A stretch of DNA of 64,000 bases from Salticus scenicus (Eukaryota > Arthropoda > Arachnida > Araneae > Salticidae): assembly GCA_963930645.1 (NCBI GenBank), contig OZ005652.1, forward strand, positions 356,979,602-357,043,601, given 5' to 3'. This document shows, in pieces, positions 1 through 10,813 of this stretch. Made by a program: the position numbers and the translations under genes. Within the stretch, counting starts at the first letter, position 1; each line of letters begins with the position of its first letter. The notes below the pieces were generated by a model, which saw only the letters and a list, made by a program, of their open reading frames with translations, did no database searches and was not told the origin of the DNA.

Positions 1-458
1 TTTGCTAGATTCATTGTCGTTGTTAAATCCCTAAAACAACTCCTCTAGAGTATTTTGTCAAAGTTTCATAATGTTTCAATTATAACTTTTGGAGTTATGA
101 TGTTTTGGTATAAATCAAAATGATACAAATCTCATTTTGAGAAAAAGCAGAAAACGTATTTAAAAACCAGATTTTACAAATTAAATAAAAAATAATTTTA
201 ATATTTTCCTGATTTATTTCAAAGTTTTTATTTTCTTTTTAAAATTCATTTTATATTCAGTAATAAATTTTGATGCTTATATTGAGTATGAAAATGCCTT
301 AACTCAAGTTCTAAGCCAGCTAGCAACAAAATTCAAACTGATTTAGAAAGCTAAAATATCAGACTTTTGTACTAATACAAAAATAGAAAATCAGAGTTTT
401 GACCGAAAATTACATTTTAAAGGTAGGCAGGAATCTTAAAAGAATAAGAGACGTAAAA
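1..458. other. AT-rich intergenic DNA
   Basis: No open reading frame of note and no repeat family that I recognise. The stretch ends where the mariner terminal repeat begins. Confidence 0.5.
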
Positions 459-530
459 TACGAGGTAGGGTCAAAATGTTCCCGGAATAGGCCATTTATA
501 AATTATTAAAAATAAAACAATAATTTTACC

Positions 531-608
531 TTATTGGCGTTCAAAGTGCTTTCCTCCTGCATCCACACACTTCTTCCAGCATTCGTATAACTGTTCAAAA
601 TATTCCTG

Positions 609-646
<38 letters not shown>

Positions 647-950
647 TTTACAGTTCCTTCAGATGCTTTGTCGCATTTTCGATCACATCATCTGAATCCA
701 GAAAACGGTGTCCCTTCAATTTCATTTTCAGTCGTGGAAACAGGTAAAATTCTCTGATGCTAGGTCAGGAGAATAAGAAGGGTGTTCCAGGGTTGTAACA
801 CTGTGATTGGCTAGGTACTTTTTCCCAATCAGAGCGTGATGTGCAGGGCCTGTTTACCGAATTGCCTCGTGAAGCCCGGGTTTACTCAATAATTTACAAG
901 GAGGGGTGGGGTGGGGGGAATTCAATATTTAAAATAATTTTTACAATATA

Positions 951-999
<49 letters not shown>

Positions 1000-2360
1000 G
1001 AAACTTTTATCATATGGCAGCATATTACTTTCTATTTATTTATTTATTTTGCAAGCATAATTATGCATTTCATGTTTTCTAAATATAAAGTCCATAGTTA
1101 TAGTTTGAAATGAAAAGAAATTTTAATTTGAATAAAGTTTAAGTATTTAATGTTTGAAATTATTAAAATTATCTATAGCATCCACTATTATTCTGTTAAC
1201 AGAATGTTTTACGTTTCGTTTTCCCTGACTAAGTATCTACTATAATATTAGGTATTGTGTAATTACATGAGACGTGTGTATTTGAATGCCATTTCGTTTT
1301 TGCACCGTGTCAAATTAACTTGGAATCAGCATTACATTTTAAATAATTATTGTTTTGACATCATTTGCATAAAAATTAGTCTATATTAACTTATAAGTTT
1401 CTTTTTTTTTTTTTATTCTTTAAAAATGTTTATGGCGAATAGTCGCATTTTTTTAAGCTTGCATAAAAATATATAGGTATAATAAATGGCAAACGATTTG
1501 TATAGGATTTGGGGGGGGGGGGGGCTGCTGTGGTGTGCCTCCTGAGTGACACCGTTTTATCTCGCTTTTGAGTCTTAAACGGGCATTGGCGATTTGGGAG
1601 AACATTGTCGTGTAAAAGAAATCAATCGATTGTTGCCCATTTTTCAGATCGCTGTCGTCTGTTTGCATCTCGTAGCCGTTTAATGATCTCCAGATAAAGT
1701 TTTTTATTGAGAGTTTGGCCTTCATGAATAAATTCGTAGTGAATGACGCCCTCGTAATAGCAAAACACCTCCAACATCACTTTCCATCGGTTTGTGTCCA
1801 AACGAAATTTTTCCTTCCTTGGTGATGCTTTTGCTTTCCATTCACTTGACTGATGGTTTGTCTGAGGACTATAAAGACAGTGCCCTGTCTCATCACCTGT
1901 CACAATTTTCTTCAAAAATCTGTCATCTTCATCAGCCATGTCAATTAAATCTCTGCACATGTTCACTGTCACTTCTTTTTATTCAGATGATAACATTTTT
2001 GGAACAATGTGCAAACAAACACGATGAATGTTCAAATCATCATGAAGAATGCTATGAACACTCCCATGTGAAATTCCAAGTTAACAGCCAATGACATCAA
2101 TGGATATTCATCTGTCTGCACGCACGATTTCTCGAACGCGCTCAACATTTTCATCTGCGGTTGAAGAGGAAGCCCAGTGCGAGGGTCATCTTCGATGTTT
2201 GTGCGACCTTCACGAAAACGCTTATGCTCCTCGTACACATCCATTTTCTTTTCAAGGCATCGTTTCTGTATGCTTTCTTTAGAATCTCGTGCGTCTCAGA
2301 AGGCGATTTCTCGAGCAAAATGCAGAATTTGATTCTTGCACGCAACTCTAAAGACGACAT
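531..2360 (-). pseudogene. Mariner transposase relic (Mos1/SETMAR type)
   Basis: Reading the minus strand from ATG at 2360, the first part gives a mariner helix-turn-helix (IKFCILLEKSPSETHEILKK), then in another frame a stretch ending near RTGLPLQP. The 1972-1622 segment carries the first catalytic motif as VTGDETG (the usual Trp after TGDE is Gly) followed by VMLEVFCYYEGVIHYEF and LNKKLYLEIIKRLRDA. A shifted frame then gives the HDN-like second motif, and after the AT-rich insertion the segment 850-650 resembles the SPDLA third motif, with in-frame stops. The C-terminus ends in CWKKCVDAGGKHFERQ and a TAA at 531-533. Normal length is about 345 residues. Several frameshifts, stops and an insertion make it a clear pseudogene. 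The neighbouring sequence is not coding. Confidence 0.85.
945..998. repeat. (AT)n microsatellite inside the mariner relic
   Basis: An almost uninterrupted TA run. A second run lies at 610-643, and a 14-base poly-G at 1511-1524. Confidence 0.95.
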
Positions 2361-2481
2361 TCCAAATACGACGAAGGAAAAATTCGCTTTGTCAGAAATA
2401 AACTGCAGTTAACACCAACGGTACCGAAAATGAATTGCAGATGACTGTGTGTTTTCCTTATTAGTGCTACCAACCTCCAAA

Positions 2482-2778
2482 ATTGATATTACCCCCACAA
2501 CAAACACAAGAAAATATAATTTAGAATTCACTATATTTATCCACATAATTATTTTAAATAATAATAATATTGATTCATCGTTTCAAGTCATAGGATTATT
2601 TTCGAATTATTTTTGAAAGCATTTATTTTTTAATACATAAACTGTTTTAATACATAGAAATAAGCTTAAATCACAATTAAACACGCGTTTCATAACATAT
2701 TTCTTTAGCCAATTAAAGTTAACTTTCCTATTAAACTTTAAAATACTAAAACCAAACACAGCATTATAAAAATAACAA

Positions 2779-2819
<41 letters not shown>

Positions 2820-5240
2820 AACTGATTTTTTATAAACTCGATTCCAAAAATATTCTATGTTGGCATGTTTCAAACGTGTTATATGTGTAATACTTTATTT
2901 CTTTCTTTATTTTATTTTATTTTTTTTAATTAAGTGCTGAAATTGATTCTATACATGTAGACGATTTTGCACATATAACTAATTAAAAAATTGCTTTTTA
3001 ATCTTAAAATTTTGTTGTGTTTACTTTCTACTGTAGAAATAAGAAGGAAATATTGTATTTATGAAAATTTTTAAAGAATTTACATAATTTGACACTTTTT
3101 TGAAAATGTCTCTCAGTCAATCTGTCTATCTGTGCGTGGTTAATAAATATTGTGGAAGCTGTATTTCACAAATCAAAGGCAAAAAATAAACTGATCTTTG
3201 TATTTACTTCAATCTTAACAAAACCTAGTATTAGTTACATTTTGGGATTAATCTCTATATAGGTAGTGTTGTCATAAAATTTGATAATTTTTATTTATCT
3301 TCAATATTACAATACAGAACAATATTTAATGAAGTAAATCGTATAATAAATATTGTTTTAAAGAATGATTATGTATTATTGTTAATAGTAATTTATAATA
3401 GTATTGGTAACAGTCAAATTTATATGCATTATTGATAACAGTATTAGTAAACTAGGAAATGAAAATGTTTGGATCCAGGAGCATCGCTCCCATCCCACCC
3501 CATCCCAGGTTGGATGTACCATTCCTCCGAGGGTTGAAATTTATTTTATTTTTTCTTTCAAATTAACTTGTTAATAACTTTAAACGTTTAATTAAATGAT
3601 AGATCTGCGATAATTTAAAACAATTTTGTCGATCTTTTGTTTTCAATTCTAACGAAAAAAAAAAAAGAAAAAAAAAAAACATTTTCTGAGATAAAAATCA
3701 TTTCTATTTACCATGAAGAGTAATTTCAACAAATAATTTGTATTATGTAAATTTGTAGAACAAAATATGTAATACATATTACAAATTATTATTTTTTAAG
3801 TTTACATTTTAAAATTAATTGAAAAGAATCTTTCTTTTAGCTTGTTAACTCTAAATATTTCATTTCCTTTATTTATATAACGTTTCAGAAAAACGCAAAA
3901 GTGCAGTAATTACTGTTAAAAATAGGAATATATCTCGAAGAAAATACAAAAGAAATCCCATTTTGTAATATTAAGCATATTTACTATTCATTTTTGTGAT
4001 AAGTGAAGAAGTCTATTATTCATTCAAACACCGTTATAATAACCAAGTAATTTTAATGATTTCGCAATATATTGGTATTCTAAATATTGTCAAATTTAAT
4101 GGAAAAATAGTAAATATACATCGATACTGCACTTCAAAAAAATACTTTATAAGAAAAATAATCAGGTGTGTAATATTCATTTTTCTTAGTCTGCATCTCA
4201 GTACTATAAATTCACTACATATTAAATTTATGATGTATAAGGTAAGATAATAAAGATCAATGTATTTTAAAATAATCTAAAATATGTTTAGGAAAAGTTT
4301 TATAGCCGAATTTTGCGTATCCCTGTGTATGTCTATAAACAATATGCACTACAAACAATATTGTGTACATAAATTTAATCTTACTTGAAAAACATCTAAC
4401 ACAAAATGAATTATAAGTCCATCAATTTCCAAGTATAGCCCAAATATAGTAAAATATTTTGATTAGCACTGCAAACAAATAATGAATGATTTTCCTACCA
4501 CAATTTACACAAAACATGCTTTTATGCATATAAACATTTTGCTCATTCGGTTTTATTTAAATCAGCCTATGGATGTTTCACTGTACTTACTAGAAATTTC
4601 TCCGTAGACATAATGTACCTGAATTCTCTTGATGTCCCTGCACACGAATCCTTTGCTTGATCCCAACGAAAAGATTATTGTAACATCCCTTTATGATACA
4701 CATTTAGAATACCGAGTTTTGGTAAGTTGATATTAGTTCTTGAGATATGCTTATAAAAATACACACAAAGAGACCAATCGCTATAAATAGGGTTTTATGA
4801 TTCAGGGAACCTCAAAACATGTAAACATAACAAAACTCAATTTGGAAAACTTTACCCAAAACAATAATTCTTCTACTATATATATGGGTAATAAAAAGTA
4901 AAAAGTATCTATTTATTAATTTATTAATGAAATAAAATATGTAATATGCATTGTAAAACAAATAAAATTTCAAGAATTGCCTGTAACATGGACTGAAAAT
5001 TTCACACACTGTATTTCGCATTTATATGCACTGTCATTTAAAAAGAAAATTTGGACCTATTTTTTTGTTATCATATTATTACTTTTATAAATTTTTAGTA
5101 TATTAATTACACTTTGAATATTAGCACGTTTCTTTAATCCCATATGGAACTAAAAAAAAACTATAAACATTGTAAGCGGACACAAAACTGGTTAATACCT
5201 GCATATTTTAAATTGGAATTTAATAGTAATACCGGCAAAT
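2482..5240. other. AT-rich intergenic DNA with poly-T
   Basis: No gene seen. It holds a 33-base poly-T at 2783-2815, A-rich tracts near 3652-3680, and a short GC-richer patch at 3470-3535 (ggatccaggagcatcgctcc) of unknown origin. Phrases such as gtccctg near 4320 and 4630 recall the degenerate repeat at 19.8-20.6 kb. Confidence 0.5.
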
Positions 5241-5244
5241 GTAA

Positions 5245-5625
5245 CGCAATGCATGCGATACCATGGCATTAGAAATCTTATAGTGAAGGTATTCGCATTA
5301 CATCGGTTTATGATCGATTGTAAATTAATGTTGGAGTATCCTCCTTTTGTGGAATTCTCAATAGATAGCTTGTAATGGTCCAGTTGGCATATTCCAGATT
5401 GCCATTATTAATAACGTTTCATGGGAATGATTAAGACCTTTTTTTAATTTCTATCCCAAATGCTTATCACTGTATATCAAAATCAAACATTTAAATGTCT
5501 TTTTTCAACTAATTCAATCCTAAAGGCAATGATATAAATTGTAAATTACCTCATTTATTTAAAAATATATTTACAAATGCACAAATATATTTTTAATTAT
5601 TTAAGCAGAATATGTATTAATTTGT
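5245..5625 (+). repeat. Dispersed repeat, copy 1
   Basis: About 380 bp that recurs, diverged but collinear, at 63,625-64,000 in the same orientation. Shared blocks include attacatcggtt.atgatc, gaattctc.ataggta.cttgtaatg and aaattacctcatttatt. No coding capacity or terminal repeats identified, so the family is unknown. Visible identity is perhaps two thirds or more. Confidence 0.7.
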
Positions 5626-5636
5626 AAAAAAGCAAA

Positions 5637-5915
5637 CTAGATGAAGGGTAATCTCTGGAACTACTGAACCGATTTAACAAATATTTTAGCTAATCAAAAG
5701 TTGCACTAGCTTTGAGTGCTATAATTTATAATTTATTTTGATAAAATAGATTTTTTTATTCTAAATTTGAATATATTAATTAAAATCACTATAAAAACCA
5801 TAAAAAAATTGCAATGAGAGCTATTTATCCTATAAACGAAGTCGTTCCAAGGCCAAACGTCGGCTAACGAATTTCCAGAGATAGCGAGTTCGATTCCCGT
5901 GAAGATATATATATA
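5637..5915 (+). repeat. Interspersed repeat with tRNA-like B box
   Basis: Starts with gatgaagggtaatctctggaa and 'ctactgaaccgattt', a phrase typical of arthropod retroposon tails, and ends with gagttcgattcccgtgaag, which resembles an RNA polymerase III B box, followed by an (AT)n and T run. It could be an old tRNA-derived SINE, but no A box is clear. Confidence 0.35.
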
Positions 5916-6880
5916 TATTTTTTTTATAAAAATTATTTATTTCTAATTACTCACTCTCATTCATTACTTAATTTTGTTAAATATGTTGATATTAATTTTT
6001 CGGTTAAAGTTATGTGATTTCTAGATTTTTTGAATTCTAGAATGTTTTGTTCTAGATAATTTTATATAAACAGATTTAAAATTCAGTTGATTTCAAAAAT
6101 AAAATCTAGAGATGAGCTTAAAATTTTCTGTGTTATTTCGCTTTGGTGTTTCTCCACAAATAATTATTTAAAACCAATCAACGCGAAAATATAAAAAATC
6201 TAGCAAACGCCACTAGAAAAGATGTTTTTACTCGTAAATTTCCTTGCTTTCTTTCTATTTTATTTTGTTTTATTTTTATTTATTTTATTTTATTCTATAA
6301 GAAAATAATTATATTCACGCGTACACAATAAAATTTACATTAAGCTTTGTGAAAAGTGAAACTTGCATGGTAAAATTGACGTTATTATAGCTTTAAAAGT
6401 ATTTATTTTTCTGGCAATATGATTTATTTAAAAAAAAAAAAAAAGTTTGAGAATATTTTAAATACTGGCGTTTAAACATTATTAAAAATTGTATTGGTCA
6501 GTTAGTACTTAATTTTGAAAAACATTTAAGGTTTCAGATAATAATTATTAATTTTTTAAATCTAATTTCTTTTACTATATTATTCTTAATATATTTTGTA
6601 AAATAGATTAATCTCTAAAATGATTGATTTATTTTTATTTTTATCTATTTATATATTTATTTATTTTTGTTGTTCTGTCTTGTTTTCTCGCCGTTAATTT
6701 CAAATTAAGTGATTATTACATAGTTTGGTGCATTTGGCGATTACCACACAATACGTGCATATTTAAAAAAAGAAAAAAAAAAAAAAAAAAAAAGCTGATA
6801 TGCACCAGCTTTTTTTTTTTTTTTTTTTTTAATCTAAGAAATAAATATATATTCTTTAAATATCTACAACTTTATAATAA
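5916..6880. other. AT-rich intergenic DNA
   Basis: No gene seen. Contains A-rich tracts near 6430 and 6771-6793 and a poly-T at 6811-6830, the last two forming a possible A/T hairpin. Confidence 0.5.
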
Positions 6881-6884
6881 TGAG

Positions 6885-7060
6885 AAATGTCTATCTTTCG
6901 GAGTGTGTGTCTGGTGGTAAAACTACCGATCACAGAGCTACAAAATTTGTCAGAGGGGTGTCCAGGACACTGCAATTGTACAAACCATCGATATTTTTTT
7001 CGAATTTCGAATTTGAATTATTATTATTATTTTTCGATATTTTTTAATTTTAAATATTTT
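6885..7060 (+). repeat. Interspersed repeat fragment, related to 47.15 kb
   Basis: The block aaaactaccgatcacagagc and the following agaggggtg resemble 47,170-47,215 (aaaactacaaatcgcagagc). Both are followed by a T-rich cgattt/cgaatt stretch. Family unknown. Confidence 0.4.
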
Positions 7061-7176
7061 ATTTCATGTTTGATTTTTGTCTTGGGAAAAAAAAAAAAAA
7101 AGTATATTTACAGCTTTTGAAAATATTTATCGCTACCACAATCTCTCTCTATCTCTATCTCTGTGTATATATATTT

Positions 7177-7230
<54 letters not shown>

Positions 7231-7891
7231 AGCACAGAGAGAGAGAGAGAGAGTTACGGTATTTTTATACAAAAGGCTACATACATATTAAAATATGAAA
7301 TTTAGTTTTATACGGTCTCATATTTCCTAAGATTTATATTTAGACAATTATTGCCCTCGGTCTCGGAAGGAAAACAAAACATACCTTCGTTTCTAAGTAA
7401 AATAGTTTTCTATTTATTTAAATTTAAAAATGGTGACTTGCATCACTTTACCTCCAAATTTGGCATCCAATTTTCGACTCCGAAGTCCTTGCATTAGTTT
7501 GTTAAATCTGCATAACCAAATTAAAATGGATAATCGATTTCCATGTAGTCCTCCGTGTATGTGAATATTTTTATGTAGTCGTATAAAAGATGAATTACTG
7601 TTAATAATACCATTTTTTATGGAAAACTTATCAATGTATGCATTTGATTAATCATTGTTATTTTATTTAGGTCACGTGTAGAATAAAGATTAGAATTTTT
7701 TTTTCTTCACAGTCATTCTTTCTTTAACATTAATGTACTTTTTTAAAAAGAATTTTGTAAGTTCCTGTAAACGAACAACGAACTGTCTTTATACTATTTT
7801 AAACAAAGTATATGTATAACCTATACCTAAATAACATATATTATTTTCAATGCATTCTATAAATATTTAAAAAAAATGTATAAGGAATAAA
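7061..7891. other. AT-rich DNA with microsatellites
   Basis: Contains TC-rich, ATT and (TA)n repeats at about 7140-7229 and a (GA)n at 7236-7253. No gene. It is the left flank of Gypsy-A. Confidence 0.6.
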
Positions 7892-7896
7892 CTAAA
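7892..7896 (+). repeat. Target site duplication of Gypsy-A (left)
   Basis: ctaaa here is repeated at 18141-18145 directly after the 3' LTR. A 5-bp duplication fits a Ty3/gypsy integrase. Confidence 0.8.
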
Positions 7897-9342
7897 TGTC
7901 ACAATGTGACATTTCTGTCTCATTTCATTAATTGCTAAATTATTTAAATTATAGTTACGTTGAGTTAAAAAAAAAATAAATAAAGAAAAAAATAAATAAA
8001 TAAAAAGGGAAAGTTAAGGATATCGCCGCCCGTCCGGAAATATGCCGTTTTAACTTCACAAAAAAAAATAAAAAATAAAAATAAAATAAAATAAATAAAA
8101 TAAAATAAAGTAAATTGATTATAAGTATAATAATAATAAGATTATTTATTTAGATGATGAACTCAATTTAAAAAAAAAAACAAAAAAAAAAAAAAAAACT
8201 AAATAACTAAATTGTCCATTAATGAGGTATCATGTAATCAGACAGTCAAAAGAGTGAGTTTCCAGACATTAGGAGTTACACTTTGCAGGCCCCACGTCGC
8301 GTCGAAAAAAAAAAAAAAAGGAAGAACCGATTTCGTCTCCCTCGGAGTTCATTGACCGACCGCACATTGAGATGAGGTCTACGGCGTAGCATGCTTTGCA
8401 TCATCGTTACGTAAAGGGAGATCGCCACCCACGCTCCATTCTTCAAATTCTTTCCAAGGCGCGTTCCCTGGTCCCATGGTGCATTGACCCGCCGGGAGAG
8501 TTAACGGTTGATAGCGTGATGTCATAACAATTGCGTAAGTGACGCCACAAGCCGCGGGGAAGAATTCAAATGCGATTGGTGCATTTATGAAGTGAAGTCT
8601 TGAGGAGGGATTTTTGAAGAGAGAGAGCGATTAGTATCGCATCGGCTCGGGTCGTAGGCAGGCGTTTTTTTTATACGTCTCCATTGCCGGTACCCCTTTT
8701 TCTTTAGGCGGCAATCGTCGCTGGCCGGTTTCTTAGGCCGACTTTCCCTTAATATTTTAGCATTTAAAGGATGATTTCCCCTTCCCTTTTCGAGTTTTTT
8801 TTAAAAGAGTGAAACAACAGCGTCTTTTCGATTTTTGGCATTGCTGACCCTGAAATCCAAATAAAGAGAAGAAATTATTTTTACCAAGGACCAGCCTCTT
8901 TTTACTGCTTCTTTTCGTGCCAACTCCTTCTCCAAGCATACAGGTAGGATCAATCCTTTTTTTTAACAGAAAGTCTATACTAAGCAAACTATTTATTGAA
9001 GCAAAACAATGACTCATATTGAAATTATAAAATAAGATAATAAATATCTAAGAGATGGTATTTTAATATACATGTATATATAAATAATTAATAGTATCCT
9101 GACTTGTGAATTCAGAGGACAGTAAGATTCAAGAACCAAATTAATATTCAAATTAATTTTTATTACTTAGAGTAACGATCACGCCATATTTAATATAACT
9201 ATTTTCTTTTATAATGTATATACATAATAAAGATATATATATTATTTAAAAAAAAAAAAAAAAAAAATTATTATATATTTTTAAACTGATAGATATAAGG
9301 AAAATAAAATAATAACAATTTCCTCAACCTCTCAATTTGATA
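7897..9342 (+). repeat. Gypsy-A 5' LTR
   Basis: 1446 bp, beginning with the inverted repeat tgtcac-aat-gtgaca and ending ...ctcaatttgata where similarity to the 3' LTR stops. It does not end in the usual CA. The first 400 bp are A/T homopolymer-rich, and 8280-8730 is much richer in GC. Possible poly-A signals (aataaa) occur near 8858 and 9224. No convincing TATA box was found. Confidence 0.9.
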
Positions 9343-9700
9343 AATGGTGCCAGTCACCAGGCCTCCTTCACAAGTCAAATAAAAAATATATATATATATA
9401 TATATTATAAGGATTGTACTAATGTTATATTTAAAAAGAAAAGAAATACTCTTAAGATTTTGATATTAAACAAATTATATGTTATAGTACTGGAATTAAT
9501 TTCTACTGGTAAATAATAAATAAATTTGAACGTTATAAAATATATATATATATATATATATATATGTTGATGTTTCTAATAAATATGTAAATGAAAGAAG
9601 AAAAAGTAAATTTATATTTCCAAATATCAAACATCAAATTTATATATTTGGATCCAAAACAATATTATTATTGAAATAAATAGTCATATTTGTGAATATA
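9343..9700 (+). promoter_or_regulatory. Gypsy-A 5' untranslated leader with primer-binding site
   Basis: Two bases after the LTR a TGG-initiated stretch (tggtgccagtcaccagg, from 9345) sits where a tRNA primer-binding site is expected; I cannot name the tRNA. The rest is AT-rich with (AT)n runs at about 9389-9405 and 9540-9565. Confidence 0.6.
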
Positions 9701-10813
9701 ATGGCAAAAAGAAATAGGAATCGGAATAATACACCAACAGATATGCCTCAATTATCTCCTATAGACAACACCTTACAGAACACTTTCTCTGCTCACAAAT
9801 TTTCTCACATCAACATACAACCATTTAATGGAAACCCAGATGAACTTCAGTTTTTTATCAATTCAATCAAAAATCTAGCTGAACTGGAAATATGGGATGA
9901 TAAATTCACTTTGGCAAAGGCCCGATCATTATTGACAGGTCCTGCTAGAACATATATCTTACAATCCGAACAAATAAACCCACTGAAAACAAGTGAGGAA
10001 CTTTTTGCGAAATTAAAAGATTTCTTTCAACCCGAATCCAACATTAATTCCATACTTAAATTTGAAAACATGGTCATATTACCTCAAGAAAATTTTAGAA
10101 ACTTAAAACACAGAATCGAAATTTGCTTTAACAAAGCCTATCCGGAAATTAAAGATCCAACCGCAATCAATAAAATAAAGTTCACTAAACTTATCAAGAT
10201 TCTACCAGCAGACATACGTCAGCACATTCTACAAACGAATACTAACGGAGATTTTGATGAAGCTATAAAAATTGCAACCATCACACAGGATTGTCAAATT
10301 GACAATCAGATACTTACACAAAATGCACAAAACCCTTCAGAAGAAACCGTTCATGCACTATCTACACAGATATCAACATTAAATAAAAGAATCGACGACA
10401 TCACAACTCAAGATAAAAATCAAAAAACACGCGAGAATTATCACCAGAGACATTTCAATAGATATAAGGGTCGCGGAAAACAATTCCAAAACAACAAAAA
10501 TTCCCAATGGAGAAATTTCAGAATGCAATCATATAGACAAAATGAGTCTGGTAACTTCAAGAAGTATCGATTTAAAAAACAACAAAACAATAGAAGAACT
10601 TACAGTAACAACATATCTCGTGATTTGATGAATGTACCTAATATACCTCCTCAGCAAATACAATTCCCCAGTAATAATAATATTACTAATATAACTTGCT
10701 ACCTTTGTTATAACTATGGACATTCAGCCAGAAGCTGCCCTAATGCAAAAGTGATTTTTGAAACTTACAATAACCCCAACAACAGTGCAGCAATTACATA
10801 CCCCCCAAACTAA
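9701..10813 (+). CDS. gag: Gypsy-A Gag polyprotein
   Basis: 370 residues from the first ATG (9701); an in-frame GTG lies upstream but is unlikely as a eukaryotic start. The N-terminal half (FNGNPDELQFFINSIKNL, then KARSLLTGPARTYI) looks like the capsid of Ty3/gypsy Gags. It is followed by an Arg/Lys/Gln/Asn-rich basic linker and one CCHC zinc knuckle near the C-terminus (CYLCYNYGHSARSC, about residue 340-353), the RNA-packaging motif. Gag should assemble cytoplasmic particles that hold the element RNA. The frame is intact. pol lies in the -1 frame and overlaps the gag end by about 40 nt, so Gag-Pol is probably made by frameshifting at 10801-10807. Confidence 0.92.
   Translation: MAKRNRNRNNTPTDMPQLSPIDNTLQNTFSAHKFSHINIQPFNGNPDELQFFINSIKNLAELEIWDDKFTLAKARSLLTGPARTYILQSEQINPLKTSEELFAKLKDFFQPESNINSILKFENMVILPQENFRNLKHRIEICFNKAYPEIKDPTAINKIKFTKLIKILPADIRQHILQTNTNGDFDEAIKIATITQDCQIDNQILTQNAQNPSEETVHALSTQISTLNKRIDDITTQDKNQKTRENYHQRHFNRYKGRGKQFQNNKNSQWRNFRMQSYRQNESGNFKKYRFKKQQNNRRTYSNNISRDLMNVPNIPPQQIQFPSNNNITNITCYLCYNYGHSARSCPNAKVIFETYNNPNNSAAITYPPN
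10801..10807 (+). promoter_or_regulatory. Candidate -1 frameshift site (C CCC CCA), gag-pol of Gypsy-A
   Basis: In the gag frame the codons are tac-ccc-cca-aac-taa. The heptamer c-ccc-cca fits X XXY YYZ, and slipping back one base gives ccc-ccc-aaa-cta, which enters the pol frame. That frame is open from 10774 onward. No downstream pseudoknot was analysed. Confidence 0.6.

Larger units (their letters stand above)
459..2480 (-). mobile_element. Decayed mariner-family DNA transposon
   Basis: The 3' end at 459-485 (reading acgaggtagggtcaaaatgt) resembles the terminal repeats of arthropod mariners (family knowledge). The transposase relic on the minus strand follows. The opposite terminal repeat near 2440-2480 is not convincing, so that boundary is approximate. 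The element is swollen by an (AT)n at 610-643 and by an AT-rich insertion of about 600 bp between roughly 895 and 1500 that contains another (AT)n and borders a poly-G tract. It is immobile as it stands. Confidence 0.75.

Noticed and set aside
841..1113. 90-codon ORF through the (AT)n run
   Set aside because: It encodes an Ile-Tyr run from a microsatellite and opposes the mariner relic.
8757..9017. 86-codon antisense ORF identical in both Gypsy-A LTRs (also 17546-17806)
   Set aside because: Its conservation follows from LTR identity; it has no recognisable domain and lies antisense to the element.
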